Source: Polycyclovorans algicola TG408
Lineage (GTDB): Bacteria; Pseudomonadota; Gammaproteobacteria; Nevskiales; Nevskiaceae
Assembly: GCF_000711245.1 (NCBI RefSeq)
Contig: NZ_JOMH01000001.1
Span: 2,412,830 to 2,476,829 of the forward strand
DNA length: 64,000 bases
Reading direction: 5' to 3'
In this document: one piece after another, positions 28,579 through 36,422 of the stretch
Numbering within the stretch: the stretch's first letter is position 1
Layout: each line of letters starts with the position of its first letter
Notes under the pieces: model-generated
Database searches by the model: none
The model's input: only the letters and a program-made list of their open reading frames with translations
What the model was told of the DNA's origin: nothing
Program-made: the position numbers and the translations under genes

Positions 28579-29567
28579 GCGGCCAGTGCTCCTGATGCGT
28601 GCGCCGGAACGGCTGTCAGATGATGCTGCATGAACGCCAGCATGTCGTCGTGCGCGGTGGCCACCTCGCGATACACCAGCCCGAACAGCGGAAAGGCGTG
28701 CGGCAGTACCGGCCAGATGTCGCAGCGAACGTTCACGCCTGCTGCATGCGCGCGCTGCGCAAACAGCACGGTGTCGTCCAGCAGCACCTCGCTGTCGCTG
28801 GCCAGCAGATACATCGGCGGAAAACCCCGGCAGTCGGCGTACAGCGGTGACAGTTCGGGGTCGGAGGCGTCCCAGTCCCCGGCATACAGCTGATCAACCC
28901 GCTGCAGTGCCGCGATGGGCAGCAGCGGATCACGATGCATTTTTTTCGGCCGTGAGGGCGGGGAATGAATGCGGCCCATTTCGGTCACCGGAGAAACGGG
29001 CAACACGCAGGCCGGCATGGGCCAGCCGCGCGTGCGGATGCGTTGCAGCAACCCCAGCGTGAGATTGCCGCCCGCCGAGTCGCCGCCCAGCACGATCTGC
29101 GCGCCGGTAAAGCCCAGGTCGAGCAACGCTTCATAGGCACGTTCGCAGTCGTCCAATGCAGCAGGAAACTTGTTGCGCGGCGCCAGGCGGTAGTCGGGCA
29201 GAAAGCCATGCGCGCCGACGCGTGACGCCAGTCTTGCGACCATCTCCAAGTGCGCAGCCGGCGAAGCGGGCAGGATGAACGCACCGCCGTGCAGCCACAG
29301 CAACACGGGTTTGGTGGTGTCACCCAGATCGCCAAAAACATGTCCCGGCACGCGGCCCACCACGGTGTAGGCCAGCGGCAGACCGTGCCGGTTGGGGCAG
29401 TGCATGCGCATCATCCGCAACTGAATACGCGCAATCTTTTCATCCGACCCCCGAATCACCCGCGCCAGCCAGGGTTTGAGAAACCACTTGAGCAGCCGGG
29501 TGATGACGCGGCTGCGACGGCTGATGGGGATGTCGCGGTAGACGACGGGGTCGGTGCTCATGATCAC
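28575..29567 (-). CDS. HSL-family alpha/beta hydrolase (esterase)
   Basis: A 330-residue carboxylesterase of the hormone-sensitive lipase family. The oxyanion motif is LLWLHGGAFIL, the nucleophile Ser is in VLGGDSAGGNLTLG, the acid is probably Asp in ASDSEVLLDD and the His is in VLPHAFPLFG. No signal peptide. The GTG at 29567 overlaps the stop of the carboxyltransferase gene; an ATG at 29561 is an equal alternative. It is embedded in the atu-like operon and may remove acyl or ester groups from terpene-type substrates; that role is an inference. Confidence 0.88.
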   Translation of the reverse strand: MIMSTDPVVYRDIPISRRSRVITRLLKWFLKPWLARVIRGSDEKIARIQLRMMRMHCPNRHGLPLAYTVVGRVPGHVFGDLGDTTKPVLLWLHGGAFILPASPAAHLEMVARLASRVGAHGFLPDYRLAPRNKFPAALDDCERAYEALLDLGFTGAQIVLGGDSAGGNLTLGLLQRIRTRGWPMPACVLPVSPVTEMGRIHSPPSRPKKMHRDPLLPIAALQRVDQLYAGDWDASDPELSPLYADCRGFPPMYLLASDSEVLLDDTVLFAQRAHAAGVNVRCDIWPVLPHAFPLFGLVYREVATAHDDMLAFMQHHLTAVPAHASGALAA

Positions 29568-31171
29568 ATCCGGAACACGCCGTAGCGTGGGTCGCCTATG
29601 GGCGTGTTGAGCGCTGCCGAGATCGACATGCCCAGCGCGTTACGGGTATCCACCGGGTCGAGCATGCCGTCGTCCCATATTTCCGACGTCGTGTAGTACG
29701 CGCTCTGCTTGCGCTTGAACTCGCCCAGCACCGGATCGCGAATGGCGTCGATGTCGGCCGGGGTGAGCTGCTTGCCCTGCTTGGCGAGCTGACGAATCTT
29801 CACGTCGGCCAGCACGTTGGCGGCCTGCTCGGCGCCCATCACCGAGGTTTGCGACTGCGGCCACGAGTACAGAAAACGCGAGTCGAAGGCGCGGCCGCTC
29901 ATGCCGTAGTTGCCCGCGCCGAAACTGCCGTGGCACATCACCGTGAACTTGGGCACTTCGCAGTTCGACACCGCCATAATCATTTTGGCGCCGTCCTTGG
30001 TGATGCCGCGCCGCTCGTAGTCGCGCCCCACCATGAAGCCGGTAATGTTCTGCAAGAACACGATAGGGGTGCGGGCCTGGTTGCACAGCTCGATGAAGTG
30101 CGCGCCCTTGAGGCTGGACTCGTTGAACAGCACGCCGTTGTTCGCCAGGATGCCGATCTTGTAGCCCCACAGATGCGCGTAACCGCAGATCAGCGTCTTG
30201 CCGTAGTTGGGCTGATATTCGTGAAAGCGCGAGCCATCGACGAGGCGGGCGATCACTTCCTTCATGTCGAACTGCGCCTTGATGTCGCGCGGAAGCACGC
30301 CGTAAAGCTCATCGGTCGGGTAGTACGGAGCTTCCGGCGGCTGCCATTCGGTGTGCGCTTTTTGCGGCCGCTTGAACTGCGCCACGATGTCCCGCGCGAT
30401 GGCGATGGCCTCTTCTTCTGAACCCGCCGGGTAGTCCGCCGTGCCCGACACCGAGGTGTGCATGTCGGCCCCGCCCAGCTCATCGACGGTGTTTTCTTCA
30501 CCGGTGGCGGCTTTCACCAACGGCGGCCCGGCGAGGAAGATGGCGCCGGTGCCGCGCACGATCACGTTGTAGTCCGACAACGCCGGCACGTACGCGCCAC
30601 CCGCTGTGCAATGGCCCAGCACCACCGACACCTGCTGGATGCCCATTTTCGACAGCATGCACTGGTTGCGGAAGATGCGACCGGCCATGTACTTGTCGGC
30701 GAACAGGTCGGCCTGCAGCGGCAGAAAGCCCCCGGCGGAGTCGCACAGGTGCACCACCGGCAGGCGGTTTTCGATGGCAATGTCGAGCGCACGCACCGTC
30801 TTCTTGACGGTCAACGGGTACCAGGCGCCGCCTTTCACCGACGCGTCACCCGCGTTGATCACCACTTCACGGCCGGACACGATGCCGATACCGGTCACGC
30901 AGGCGGCGCCGGGGACCTCACCGCCATAGGCCTCATTGGCGGCCAGCGAGGAAAACTCCAGAAACGGCGTGCCGGGGTCCAGCAACAGCTTCAGGCGTTC
31001 GCGGATCAGCAGCTTGTTCTGCGCGCGCAGGCGGTCGATGTCGCGCTGTGGCCGGTCATCGCGCACCGCGCGCTGTTTTTCCTTGAAGGCCGCGGCCAGT
31101 TTGCGGTTGTGTTCGGCATTGGCCTGGAACTCGGCCGATGCGGTGTTGAGTTTGGATTCGATGCGTTTCAT
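29564..31171 (-). CDS. atuC: Acyl-CoA carboxylase beta subunit (AtuC/LiuB-like carboxyltransferase)
   Basis: A 535-residue biotin-dependent carboxyltransferase of the methylcrotonyl-/geranyl-CoA carboxylase type. N-half: RERLKLLLDPGTPFLEFSSLAANEAYG and GGAYVPALSDYNVIV; C-half: FLQNITGFMVGRDYERRGITKDGAKM and CHGSFGAGNYGMSGRAFD. It transfers CO2 from carboxybiotin to a branched acyl-CoA. Neighbouring AtuA, AtuE-like and biotin carboxylase genes favour the geranyl-CoA/acyclic terpene role over leucine breakdown, but the two cannot be separated by eye. The ATG at 31171 is used; an earlier start would translate a REP repeat. Confidence 0.87.
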   Translation of the reverse strand: MKRIESKLNTASAEFQANAEHNRKLAAAFKEKQRAVRDDRPQRDIDRLRAQNKLLIRERLKLLLDPGTPFLEFSSLAANEAYGGEVPGAACVTGIGIVSGREVVINAGDASVKGGAWYPLTVKKTVRALDIAIENRLPVVHLCDSAGGFLPLQADLFADKYMAGRIFRNQCMLSKMGIQQVSVVLGHCTAGGAYVPALSDYNVIVRGTGAIFLAGPPLVKAATGEENTVDELGGADMHTSVSGTADYPAGSEEEAIAIARDIVAQFKRPQKAHTEWQPPEAPYYPTDELYGVLPRDIKAQFDMKEVIARLVDGSRFHEYQPNYGKTLICGYAHLWGYKIGILANNGVLFNESSLKGAHFIELCNQARTPIVFLQNITGFMVGRDYERRGITKDGAKMIMAVSNCEVPKFTVMCHGSFGAGNYGMSGRAFDSRFLYSWPQSQTSVMGAEQAANVLADVKIRQLAKQGKQLTPADIDAIRDPVLGEFKRKQSAYYTTSEIWDDGMLDPVDTRNALGMSISAALNTPIGDPRYGVFRM

Positions 31172-31190
31172 GGTGTGTTCCGGCTTCGCC

Positions 31191-31292
31191 GGCCCTCTCC
31201 CCAGCCCTCTCCCGCCTGCGGGAGAGGGAGACAAGAGGGCGCGGCGCTTAAGCCCCTCTCCCGCCAGCGGGAGAGGGGTTGGGGGAGAGGGC
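31191..31292. repeat. REP/BIME palindromic repeat copy 2
   Basis: Two inverted cores (ccctctcccgcctgcgggag and ccctctcccgccagcgggag) separated by about 30 bp, with outer ccctctcccc / gggggagaggg arms. It fills the gap before the carboxyltransferase gene, and the biotin carrier gene ends inside it. Confidence 0.9.
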
Positions 31293-31790
31293 CGCGTCAG
31301 CGGGTTCCAGACTCAGCAACAGGACATCGCGCTCGAAGGTCTGGCCAGGCTGATAGGTGATCTCGGCAATGACCCCGTCGCGTGGCGCGGTGAGCGTGGT
31401 TTCCATCTTCATGCTCTCCATCACCAGCAGACTCTGGCCCTTGATCACGGCATCACCGGCTTTCACCGAAACACTGACGATGCTGCCCGGCATGGGCGCC
31501 GTCATCCGGTCCTCGGCGGCACCGCCTGCCTGTGCCGCTAGCCGGTCCAGGGGGTGCTGATAGCGCAGCGCGTACGCCTCGCCGTCGAGATGGATGAACA
31601 CCTCGTCGCCGCGGCTGGCAATCATCACCGGAATCCGGTGGCCACCCAGCGTCAGCCAGGTGGTGCCGTCGGCGCCGTCGGCAAGATCAATGGCTAGCGT
31701 CTGACCGCCGACATGCAGTCGATAGGCCGTGGCCGAGCGCGACAGGGCGAGCGGGTGGGCGGCGTCGTTGAAGGTGAAGGCGTGTTGCAT
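31248..31790 (-). CDS. Biotin carboxyl carrier half of a split carboxylase alpha subunit
   Basis: A 180-residue protein. The C-terminal biotinyl domain has the biotin Lys in LLVMESMKMETTL, preceded by TAPMPGSIVSVSVKAGDAV. The N-terminal part (YRLHVGGQTLAID) matches the linker domain of methylcrotonyl-/geranyl-CoA carboxylase alpha subunits. In relatives it is one polypeptide with the biotin carboxylase; here the two parts are separate genes with a DUF559 gene between them. The two parts add up to about 680 residues, near the size of a normal alpha subunit. The last residues (SPNPSPAGGRGA) are translated REP repeat. Confidence 0.85.
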   Translation of the reverse strand: MQHAFTFNDAAHPLALSRSATAYRLHVGGQTLAIDLADGADGTTWLTLGGHRIPVMIASRGDEVFIHLDGEAYALRYQHPLDRLAAQAGGAAEDRMTAPMPGSIVSVSVKAGDAVIKGQSLLVMESMKMETTLTAPRDGVIAEITYQPGQTFERDVLLLSLEPADAALSPNPSPAGGRGA

Positions 31791-31791
31791 G

Positions 31792-32490
31792 TCAGGCTCC
31801 GGAATCGGGTGACGTCACATGATGCGAAGGCAGCTTCCGCGCCTTTGGCGCGGCCCTCTCCCCAACCCCTCTCCCGCCTGCGGGAGAGGGGCTTTGACGC
31901 GCGTTATCTTTGACAAAGGATGCTGAGTCTTTTCCTCCCTCTCCCGCTTGCGGGAGAGGGACCGAGGGAGAGGGCGCCTCGCAAACAGCGAGGCGAATCG
32001 CTTCAAGTACCGCGTCGGTGTCTTTTAGAACGTCGTGGTTCCAAAAGCGCAGCACTCGGAATCCTTGCGCTTTCAGATACGCATCTCGGGCGGCATCTCG
32101 CGGAGATGCGTTGTGCTGCCTGCCGTCGGCCTCGATGATCAGTCGATGGCCCAGGCAAATGAAGTCAGCGATGTAGGGCCCGACGGGCTGTTGGCGCTTG
32201 AACTTGAGGCCGAGGAATCGACCGGCTCGCAGGTGATGCCAGAGACGGTGCTCGGCGTCGGTCTGTTGCGTCCTGAGGGCTTTTGCTCTCTTGAGCGTGA
32301 CGCGCTTCCGCGCCTTTGGCGCAGCCCTCTCCCGGTCCTTCGGACCACCCTCTCCCGCAAGCGGGCGAGGGGAAACAACCGACGCGGCGTCCTCCTTTCT
32401 TCCCTCTCCCGCAGGCGGGAGAGGGACCGAGGGAGAGGGCGCCCGCGCAGCGGGCGTGTTGGGTCGAGCGACCACGCTCAATTGCTCCAA
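31792..32490 (-). CDS. DUF559 endonuclease-like protein flanked by REP repeats
   Basis: A 232-residue open frame. The central 110 residues (about 70-180) are a DUF559 domain, of the Vsr/restriction-endonuclease-like fold: QQTDAEHRLWHHLRAGRFLG, KFKRQQPVGPYIADFICL, LIIEADGRQHN and GFRVLRFWNHDVL. The family is annotated as very-short-patch-repair-like endonucleases; activity is not proven here. Both tails are translated REP repeats (VPLPPAGEGRK..., SPSPAGGRGVG...). No start codon lies between the N-terminal repeat and the domain, so the TTG at 32490 or GTG at 32475 must be used. It sits between the two halves of the carboxylase alpha subunit. Confidence 0.8.
   Translation of the reverse strand: MEQLSVVARPNTPAARAPSPSVPLPPAGEGRKEDAASVVSPRPLAGEGGPKDRERAAPKARKRVTLKRAKALRTQQTDAEHRLWHHLRAGRFLGLKFKRQQPVGPYIADFICLGHRLIIEADGRQHNASPRDAARDAYLKAQGFRVLRFWNHDVLKDTDAVLEAIRLAVCEAPSPSVPLPQAGEGGKDSASFVKDNARQSPSPAGGRGVGERAAPKARKLPSHHVTSPDSGA
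31831..31978. repeat. REP/BIME composite repeat copy 3 (left flank of DUF559 gene)
   Basis: Begins cttccgcgcctttggcgcgg, then two palindromic cores (31869-31890 and 31936-31960) and ends gaccgagggagagggcgcc. The same order and orientation recur in copy 4, so the DUF559 core is bracketed by direct repeats. Confidence 0.88.
32306..32445. repeat. REP/BIME composite repeat copy 4 (right flank of DUF559 gene)
   Basis: Begins cttccgcgcctttggcgcag, contains palindromic cores at about 32348-32371 and 32402-32425, and ends gaccgagggagagggcgcc. It is a direct repeat of copy 3, with differences mainly in the middle spacer. Confidence 0.88.
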
Positions 32491-33977
32491 GCGCCGATGG
32501 CGGCATGCAGGTCTGGAATGCTGTCGGCCGCATCCCGCAGCGGCCGCGTGCTCAGGCTGGCGGCGGCCAAGAGGGCGTGCAGGGTGTCGGCGGGCAGGTC
32601 CGGCTCGGCGGCGATGTCGGGGTTGGCGTCCAGAAAGCCGGTGTGCACGTCGCCCGCCGCAAACGCCGGGTGCGCTATCAGCCGTCGCAGGAGGGCGGTG
32701 TTGGTTTTGCAGCCCAGGAGCACCGTGTCGCGCAGTGCGACATCGGCGCGAGCAATTGCTTCGTCACGGGTCGCGCCCTTGATGATGAGCTTGGCGATCA
32801 TCGGGTCGAAGGCGGCGGTGACTTCGCCGCCCTGGATGATGCCGCTGTCCCAGCGCACGCCTTCGCCGGTGGGCGGCTGCAGCACCAACACCGGGCCGGT
32901 GGTGGGGGTGTAGCCGCGGGCGGCGTCCTCGGCGTAGATGCGGAACTCGATGGCATGCCCTTCCGACCTGACCTCCTCCTGGCCGTAGCCCAGTGCTTCT
33001 CCGGCGGCGATGCGCAGTTGCTCGGCCACCAGATCGATGCCGGTGATTTCTTCGGTGACCGGATGCTCCACCTGCAACCGGGTGTTCATTTCGAGAAAAA
33101 AGAACTCGCCTTGCTGCCCAAAAATGAACTCCACCGTGCCGGCGTTGCGATAGCCGATGGCGCGGGCAATGCCGGCGGCTGTTTCGCAGATAACGCGGCG
33201 CTTCGCGTCGTCCAGGGCAGGCGAGGGGGTCTCTTCAACGATTTTCTGGAAGCGCCGCTGCACCGAGCATTCGCGCTCGAACACGTGCACCACGTTGCCC
33301 TGACCGTCGCCCAGCACCTGGACTTCGATGTGGCGGGGGTTTTCGATGTAACGCTCGGCGTACAGACGACCATCGCCAAAGTAGCGCTGGCCCTCGGAGC
33401 GGGCGCGCTCGATCTCGGTGTCCAGCAGCGACAGGTCGCGCACGATGCGCATGCCCTTGCCGCCGCCCCCTGCGCTGGGCTTGATCAACAGCGGTGCGCC
33501 CACCGCGCGGGCGCGCTCGACAAAGGTCGCCGGGTCGTCGTCTTCGATGGCTGATGGCGCCACCGGGAAGCCGCCTTTTTCCACCGCGTTGCGAGCACGC
33601 ACCTTGTCGCCCATCAGGTCGATCTGCTCCGGCGTCGGGCCGATGAAGCGCAGGCCTACCGCTTCCACGGCGGCGCAAAAGGTCTTGTTCTCCGACAGAA
33701 AGCCGTAGCCGGGATGGATGGCGCCCGCGCCACTGGCCTTGGCCGCAGCCAGAATCTGCGCGGCGTCAAGGTAGGCCGCCACCGGCGTGCTGCCGGTGAT
33801 CTCGATGGCGGTGTCGGCCATCTGCACGGCCAGCGTGCCGCGATCGGCCGCGTGGTACACCACCACGCCCTTGAGGCCCAGGGCCTGCACGGTGCGCAGC
33901 ACGCGCACGGCAATCTCGCCGCGGTTGGCGATCAGGACGGTGGAAAAGGGCCAATTTGTTGGATCAGGCAGGTTCAT
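32478..33977 (-). CDS. atuF: Biotin carboxylase half of acyl-CoA carboxylase alpha subunit (AtuF/LiuD-like)
   Basis: A 499-residue ATP-dependent biotin carboxylase. N-domain LIANRGEIAVRVLRT; ATP-grasp motif IKPSAGGGGKGMRIV; HPGYGFLSEN; catalytic FFLEMNTRLQVEHPVTEEITG; and FDPMIAKLI, all typical. It carboxylates biotin with bicarbonate and ATP. Relatives continue into a linker and biotinyl domain; here the frame stops after AIGAWSN, and the biotin domain is a separate gene 690 bp further on. The start overlaps the TetR stop (ATGA). The protein probably still pairs with the separate carrier, but this is untested. Confidence 0.88.
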   Translation of the reverse strand: MNLPDPTNWPFSTVLIANRGEIAVRVLRTVQALGLKGVVVYHAADRGTLAVQMADTAIEITGSTPVAAYLDAAQILAAAKASGAGAIHPGYGFLSENKTFCAAVEAVGLRFIGPTPEQIDLMGDKVRARNAVEKGGFPVAPSAIEDDDPATFVERARAVGAPLLIKPSAGGGGKGMRIVRDLSLLDTEIERARSEGQRYFGDGRLYAERYIENPRHIEVQVLGDGQGNVVHVFERECSVQRRFQKIVEETPSPALDDAKRRVICETAAGIARAIGYRNAGTVEFIFGQQGEFFFLEMNTRLQVEHPVTEEITGIDLVAEQLRIAAGEALGYGQEEVRSEGHAIEFRIYAEDAARGYTPTTGPVLVLQPPTGEGVRWDSGIIQGGEVTAAFDPMIAKLIIKGATRDEAIARADVALRDTVLLGCKTNTALLRRLIAHPAFAAGDVHTGFLDANPDIAAEPDLPADTLHALLAAASLSTRPLRDAADSIPDLHAAIGAWSN

Positions 33978-34612
33978 GCGGTGGTTCTCGTTGTGGCGTC
34001 CAGGCCTTCGCAGATCAGGGCGGTGATCTGTGACGTGAGGCGGTCAACGTCCAGCGCGCCGCGACCCCAGACGTAGTTGAAGCTGTGGTGTTCGATACCG
34101 CCGTAAATCATCGAGCGCAGCAGCCCGGCAGGCAGGTCTCGGCGAAAGCTGCCGTCGGCCTGACCCTGTTCGATGACATCGACCAACAATTGTGTGTAGC
34201 GACGGTTGAGCGCCTGTAGTTGAGTGCCGTGGTAGTCGCGCTCGGACTGCACTTCGCGGAACATCAGGCGGCACAGGCGGGGTGCGGTGTGCACGGCGAT
34301 GAGATGACGGCGGATCAACGCCTGCAACCGCGCCCGATGCCCGTCGATGTGCGCCAGCTCGCGGGCATGGTCGCCAAACAGGTCGTCGTACCAGCGGCTC
34401 AGCACCGCCAGCAGCAGATCGCGCTTGGTGGGGAAGTACTTGTAGATCAGGCCTTCCACGACGCCGACGCGGCCGGCGATTTCCACCATCGACACGGCGT
34501 CAAAGCCGCGATCCTGGAACAGCGCTCGCGCCGCACCGAGAATGCCCGCGATGCGCGCCTCGCGGTCCATGCGCGGCGCCGGCGCCCGGTTGGCGCTACC
34601 GGCAGCGGTCAC
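33974..34612 (-). CDS. TetR-family regulator within the atu-like operon
   Basis: A 212-residue TetR regulator. The helix-turn-helix is FDAVSMVEIAGRVGVVEGLIYKYFPTKRD-like (shown in part: VSMVEIAGRVGVVEGLIYK). The GTG at 34612 is chosen because it overlaps the AtuA stop as GTGA; an ATG at 34570 would give a 198-residue protein. It is co-transcribed between AtuA and the biotin carboxylase, so it is probably the local repressor, in the place of AtuR of Pseudomonas. The ligand is presumably an acyl-CoA intermediate (inference). Confidence 0.88.
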   Translation of the reverse strand: MTAAGSANRAPAPRMDREARIAGILGAARALFQDRGFDAVSMVEIAGRVGVVEGLIYKYFPTKRDLLLAVLSRWYDDLFGDHARELAHIDGHRARLQALIRRHLIAVHTAPRLCRLMFREVQSERDYHGTQLQALNRRYTQLLVDVIEQGQADGSFRRDLPAGLLRSMIYGGIEHHSFNYVWGRGALDVDRLTSQITALICEGLDATTRTTA

Positions 34613-36420
34613 GCGGGGATCACGATGGGAAAGTCCATGAGGATTTGCGCCAGCATCTTGCCCTGCGGATCGTGCCGCAGACTGGCCATGCCGCCGCCGC
34701 CGAGCGCCTCGGTGAGCAGAAAGTTGAAGCCGTGCAGGCCGGGCCACTCGTAGCGACGTACCGTGCCTTTCACGAAATGCGCGAGGTACTGTTGCACGGC
34801 CTCGGCGGTGAGCTGCTCACGCAGCAGTGGTAGGTGCTCTGGTTTGCGGGCAAGCACGCCGATGTTGGCGCTGTCGCCTTTGTCGCCAGAACGGCCGTAG
34901 GCGAGCTCGATGAGGGGCACAGTGGTATTCCCCTCTCCCGCTTGCGGGAGAGGGTGGCCGAAGGCCGGGAGAGGGCGCGCCGCAGGCGCGGGGGAGTTCG
35001 TCTGTACACCCCGGCCCCCTTCGGGCGCCGCCCTCTCCCCCTGCCCCTCTCCCGCAAGCGGGAGAGGGGAGATAAAGGCTTTGCCATCTACCTCGATGTT
35101 CACCGCACTTTTCGGCAGCAAGCACGAAAACAGCCGCACCAGCGGCGTCGGTGCGGGACGCCCGCCGGCGAATCCGGTGATGCCTTGCGCCATGCTCGTT
35201 GCGGCAGGAATGCACTCGCGACCGAACAGCTCCAGTGCCTTGCGATCGTCGTGGTGCACGGCCAGTTTGAGAATCACCTCACGCGTGTCGCCGCGCCGCG
35301 CCTGTGCGCCCCAGTTGGTTTCGCTGCCCAGCACTTCGATGTCGGTGCGGCGGTAGTCGGCGAGACCGCGTTCGGCGAACAGCCGCCGGGTGCGGGTGAG
35401 GATGGCGTTCGCCACGGCTTCGGCACGTGCCACGGCGTCGCGGCCGCCAATCATCATAATGCCGGTGGCGCGAAAGCCGTCCTGCCAGGTGGCCGAGACC
35501 TTGTAATCGTCACCCGGAGGCATGCCGCGTGCGCCGCGCACCTCGACGCGGTCGGGCCCGATCTCGCTCACCTGCACGTTGCGCCAGTCGCAGGTGACGT
35601 CGGGCAACAGGTAGGCGCCGGGGTCGCCCACCTCGTAGACCAACTGCTCGGTCACGGTGTCGACGCAGACGCGGCCACCGCTGCCCTCGGGTTTGGTGAT
35701 GACGCAGCGCCCGTCGGCGTGGCATTCGGCAACGGGAAAGCCCATGCGGTCCCAGTCAGCCGCCACGGCCTGCCAGTCGGTGCTGACGCCGCCGGTGACC
35801 TGGGTGCCGCATTCGATGAGATGGCCGATCAGGCTGCCCGCCGACAGCCGGTCGAAGTCGTCGGCCTGCCAGCCGAATTCGTGGATCAACGGCCCCAGCG
35901 CGACCGCGCTGTCGACGCAACGCCCGGTCAGCACGATGTCGGCGCCGCCCGCGAGTGCCTGGGCGATGGGGAAGGCGCCCAGGTAGGCGTTCATGCTCCA
36001 CAACTTGTCGGGCAGGGGCGCGCCGCTGAACATCTCGCGCACGTCGGCAAACTCGGCGGCGCGCGGCAGCAGGTCGTCGCCGCGAATGATGGCCACCGTC
36101 AGGTCGATGCCTTTTGCCTGCAACAGCCCGTCGAGCACTGCCTTGCAGGCTTCGGGATTCACGCCCCCGGCGTTGCTGACCACCTTGATGCCCTGCGCCT
36201 TGATCTGTGGCGCCAGTGCGGCGATCACGGCGGGAAAGTCCGTGGCAAAGCCGGCGTTCGGGTCTTTGGCGCGCGCCCGGGCCAACAGCGACATGGTGAT
36301 TTCGGCCAGGTAGTCGAACACCAGGTAGTCGAGCTGGCCACGCGCCACCAGCTCGCGGGCGCCCTCGGCGGAGTCGCCCCAGAACGCGGCCGCGCAGCCG
36401 ATGCGGATGGGTTCTTTCAT
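34609..36420 (-). CDS. atuA: AtuA family protein (DUF1446) with REP repeat in linker
   Basis: A 603-residue member of the acyclic terpene utilisation AtuA family. The N-terminal domain (about 1-440) carries IRIGCAAAFWGDSAEGARELV, DYLVFDYLAEITMSLLARA, VSNAGGVNPEACKAVL and DIVLTGRCVDSAVALGPL. The C-terminal domain (about 497-603) has LIELAYGRSGDKGDSANIGVL and the end LGGGGMASLRHDPQGK. AtuA is required for citronellol/geraniol use in Pseudomonas; its reaction is not established. Between the domains about 47 residues (PLAGEGQGERAAPEGGRG...) are the translation of an in-frame REP repeat. It follows the hydratase gene by 2 bp. Confidence 0.9.
   Translation of the reverse strand: MKEPIRIGCAAAFWGDSAEGARELVARGQLDYLVFDYLAEITMSLLARARAKDPNAGFATDFPAVIAALAPQIKAQGIKVVSNAGGVNPEACKAVLDGLLQAKGIDLTVAIIRGDDLLPRAAEFADVREMFSGAPLPDKLWSMNAYLGAFPIAQALAGGADIVLTGRCVDSAVALGPLIHEFGWQADDFDRLSAGSLIGHLIECGTQVTGGVSTDWQAVAADWDRMGFPVAECHADGRCVITKPEGSGGRVCVDTVTEQLVYEVGDPGAYLLPDVTCDWRNVQVSEIGPDRVEVRGARGMPPGDDYKVSATWQDGFRATGIMMIGGRDAVARAEAVANAILTRTRRLFAERGLADYRRTDIEVLGSETNWGAQARRGDTREVILKLAVHHDDRKALELFGRECIPAATSMAQGITGFAGGRPAPTPLVRLFSCLLPKSAVNIEVDGKAFISPLPLAGEGQGERAAPEGGRGVQTNSPAPAARPLPAFGHPLPQAGEGNTTVPLIELAYGRSGDKGDSANIGVLARKPEHLPLLREQLTAEAVQQYLAHFVKGTVRRYEWPGLHGFNFLLTEALGGGGMASLRHDPQGKMLAQILMDFPIVIPA
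34930..35071. repeat. REP/BIME palindromic repeat copy 5 (in frame inside atuA)
   Basis: A 142-bp element with inverted ends (ccctctcccgcttgcgggag ... cccgcaagcgggagagggg). It is the reverse complement of copy 6 at 39401 with moderate divergence. It lies in the linker between the two AtuA domains and contains no stop in that frame. Confidence 0.9.
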
Positions 36421-36422
36421 GT

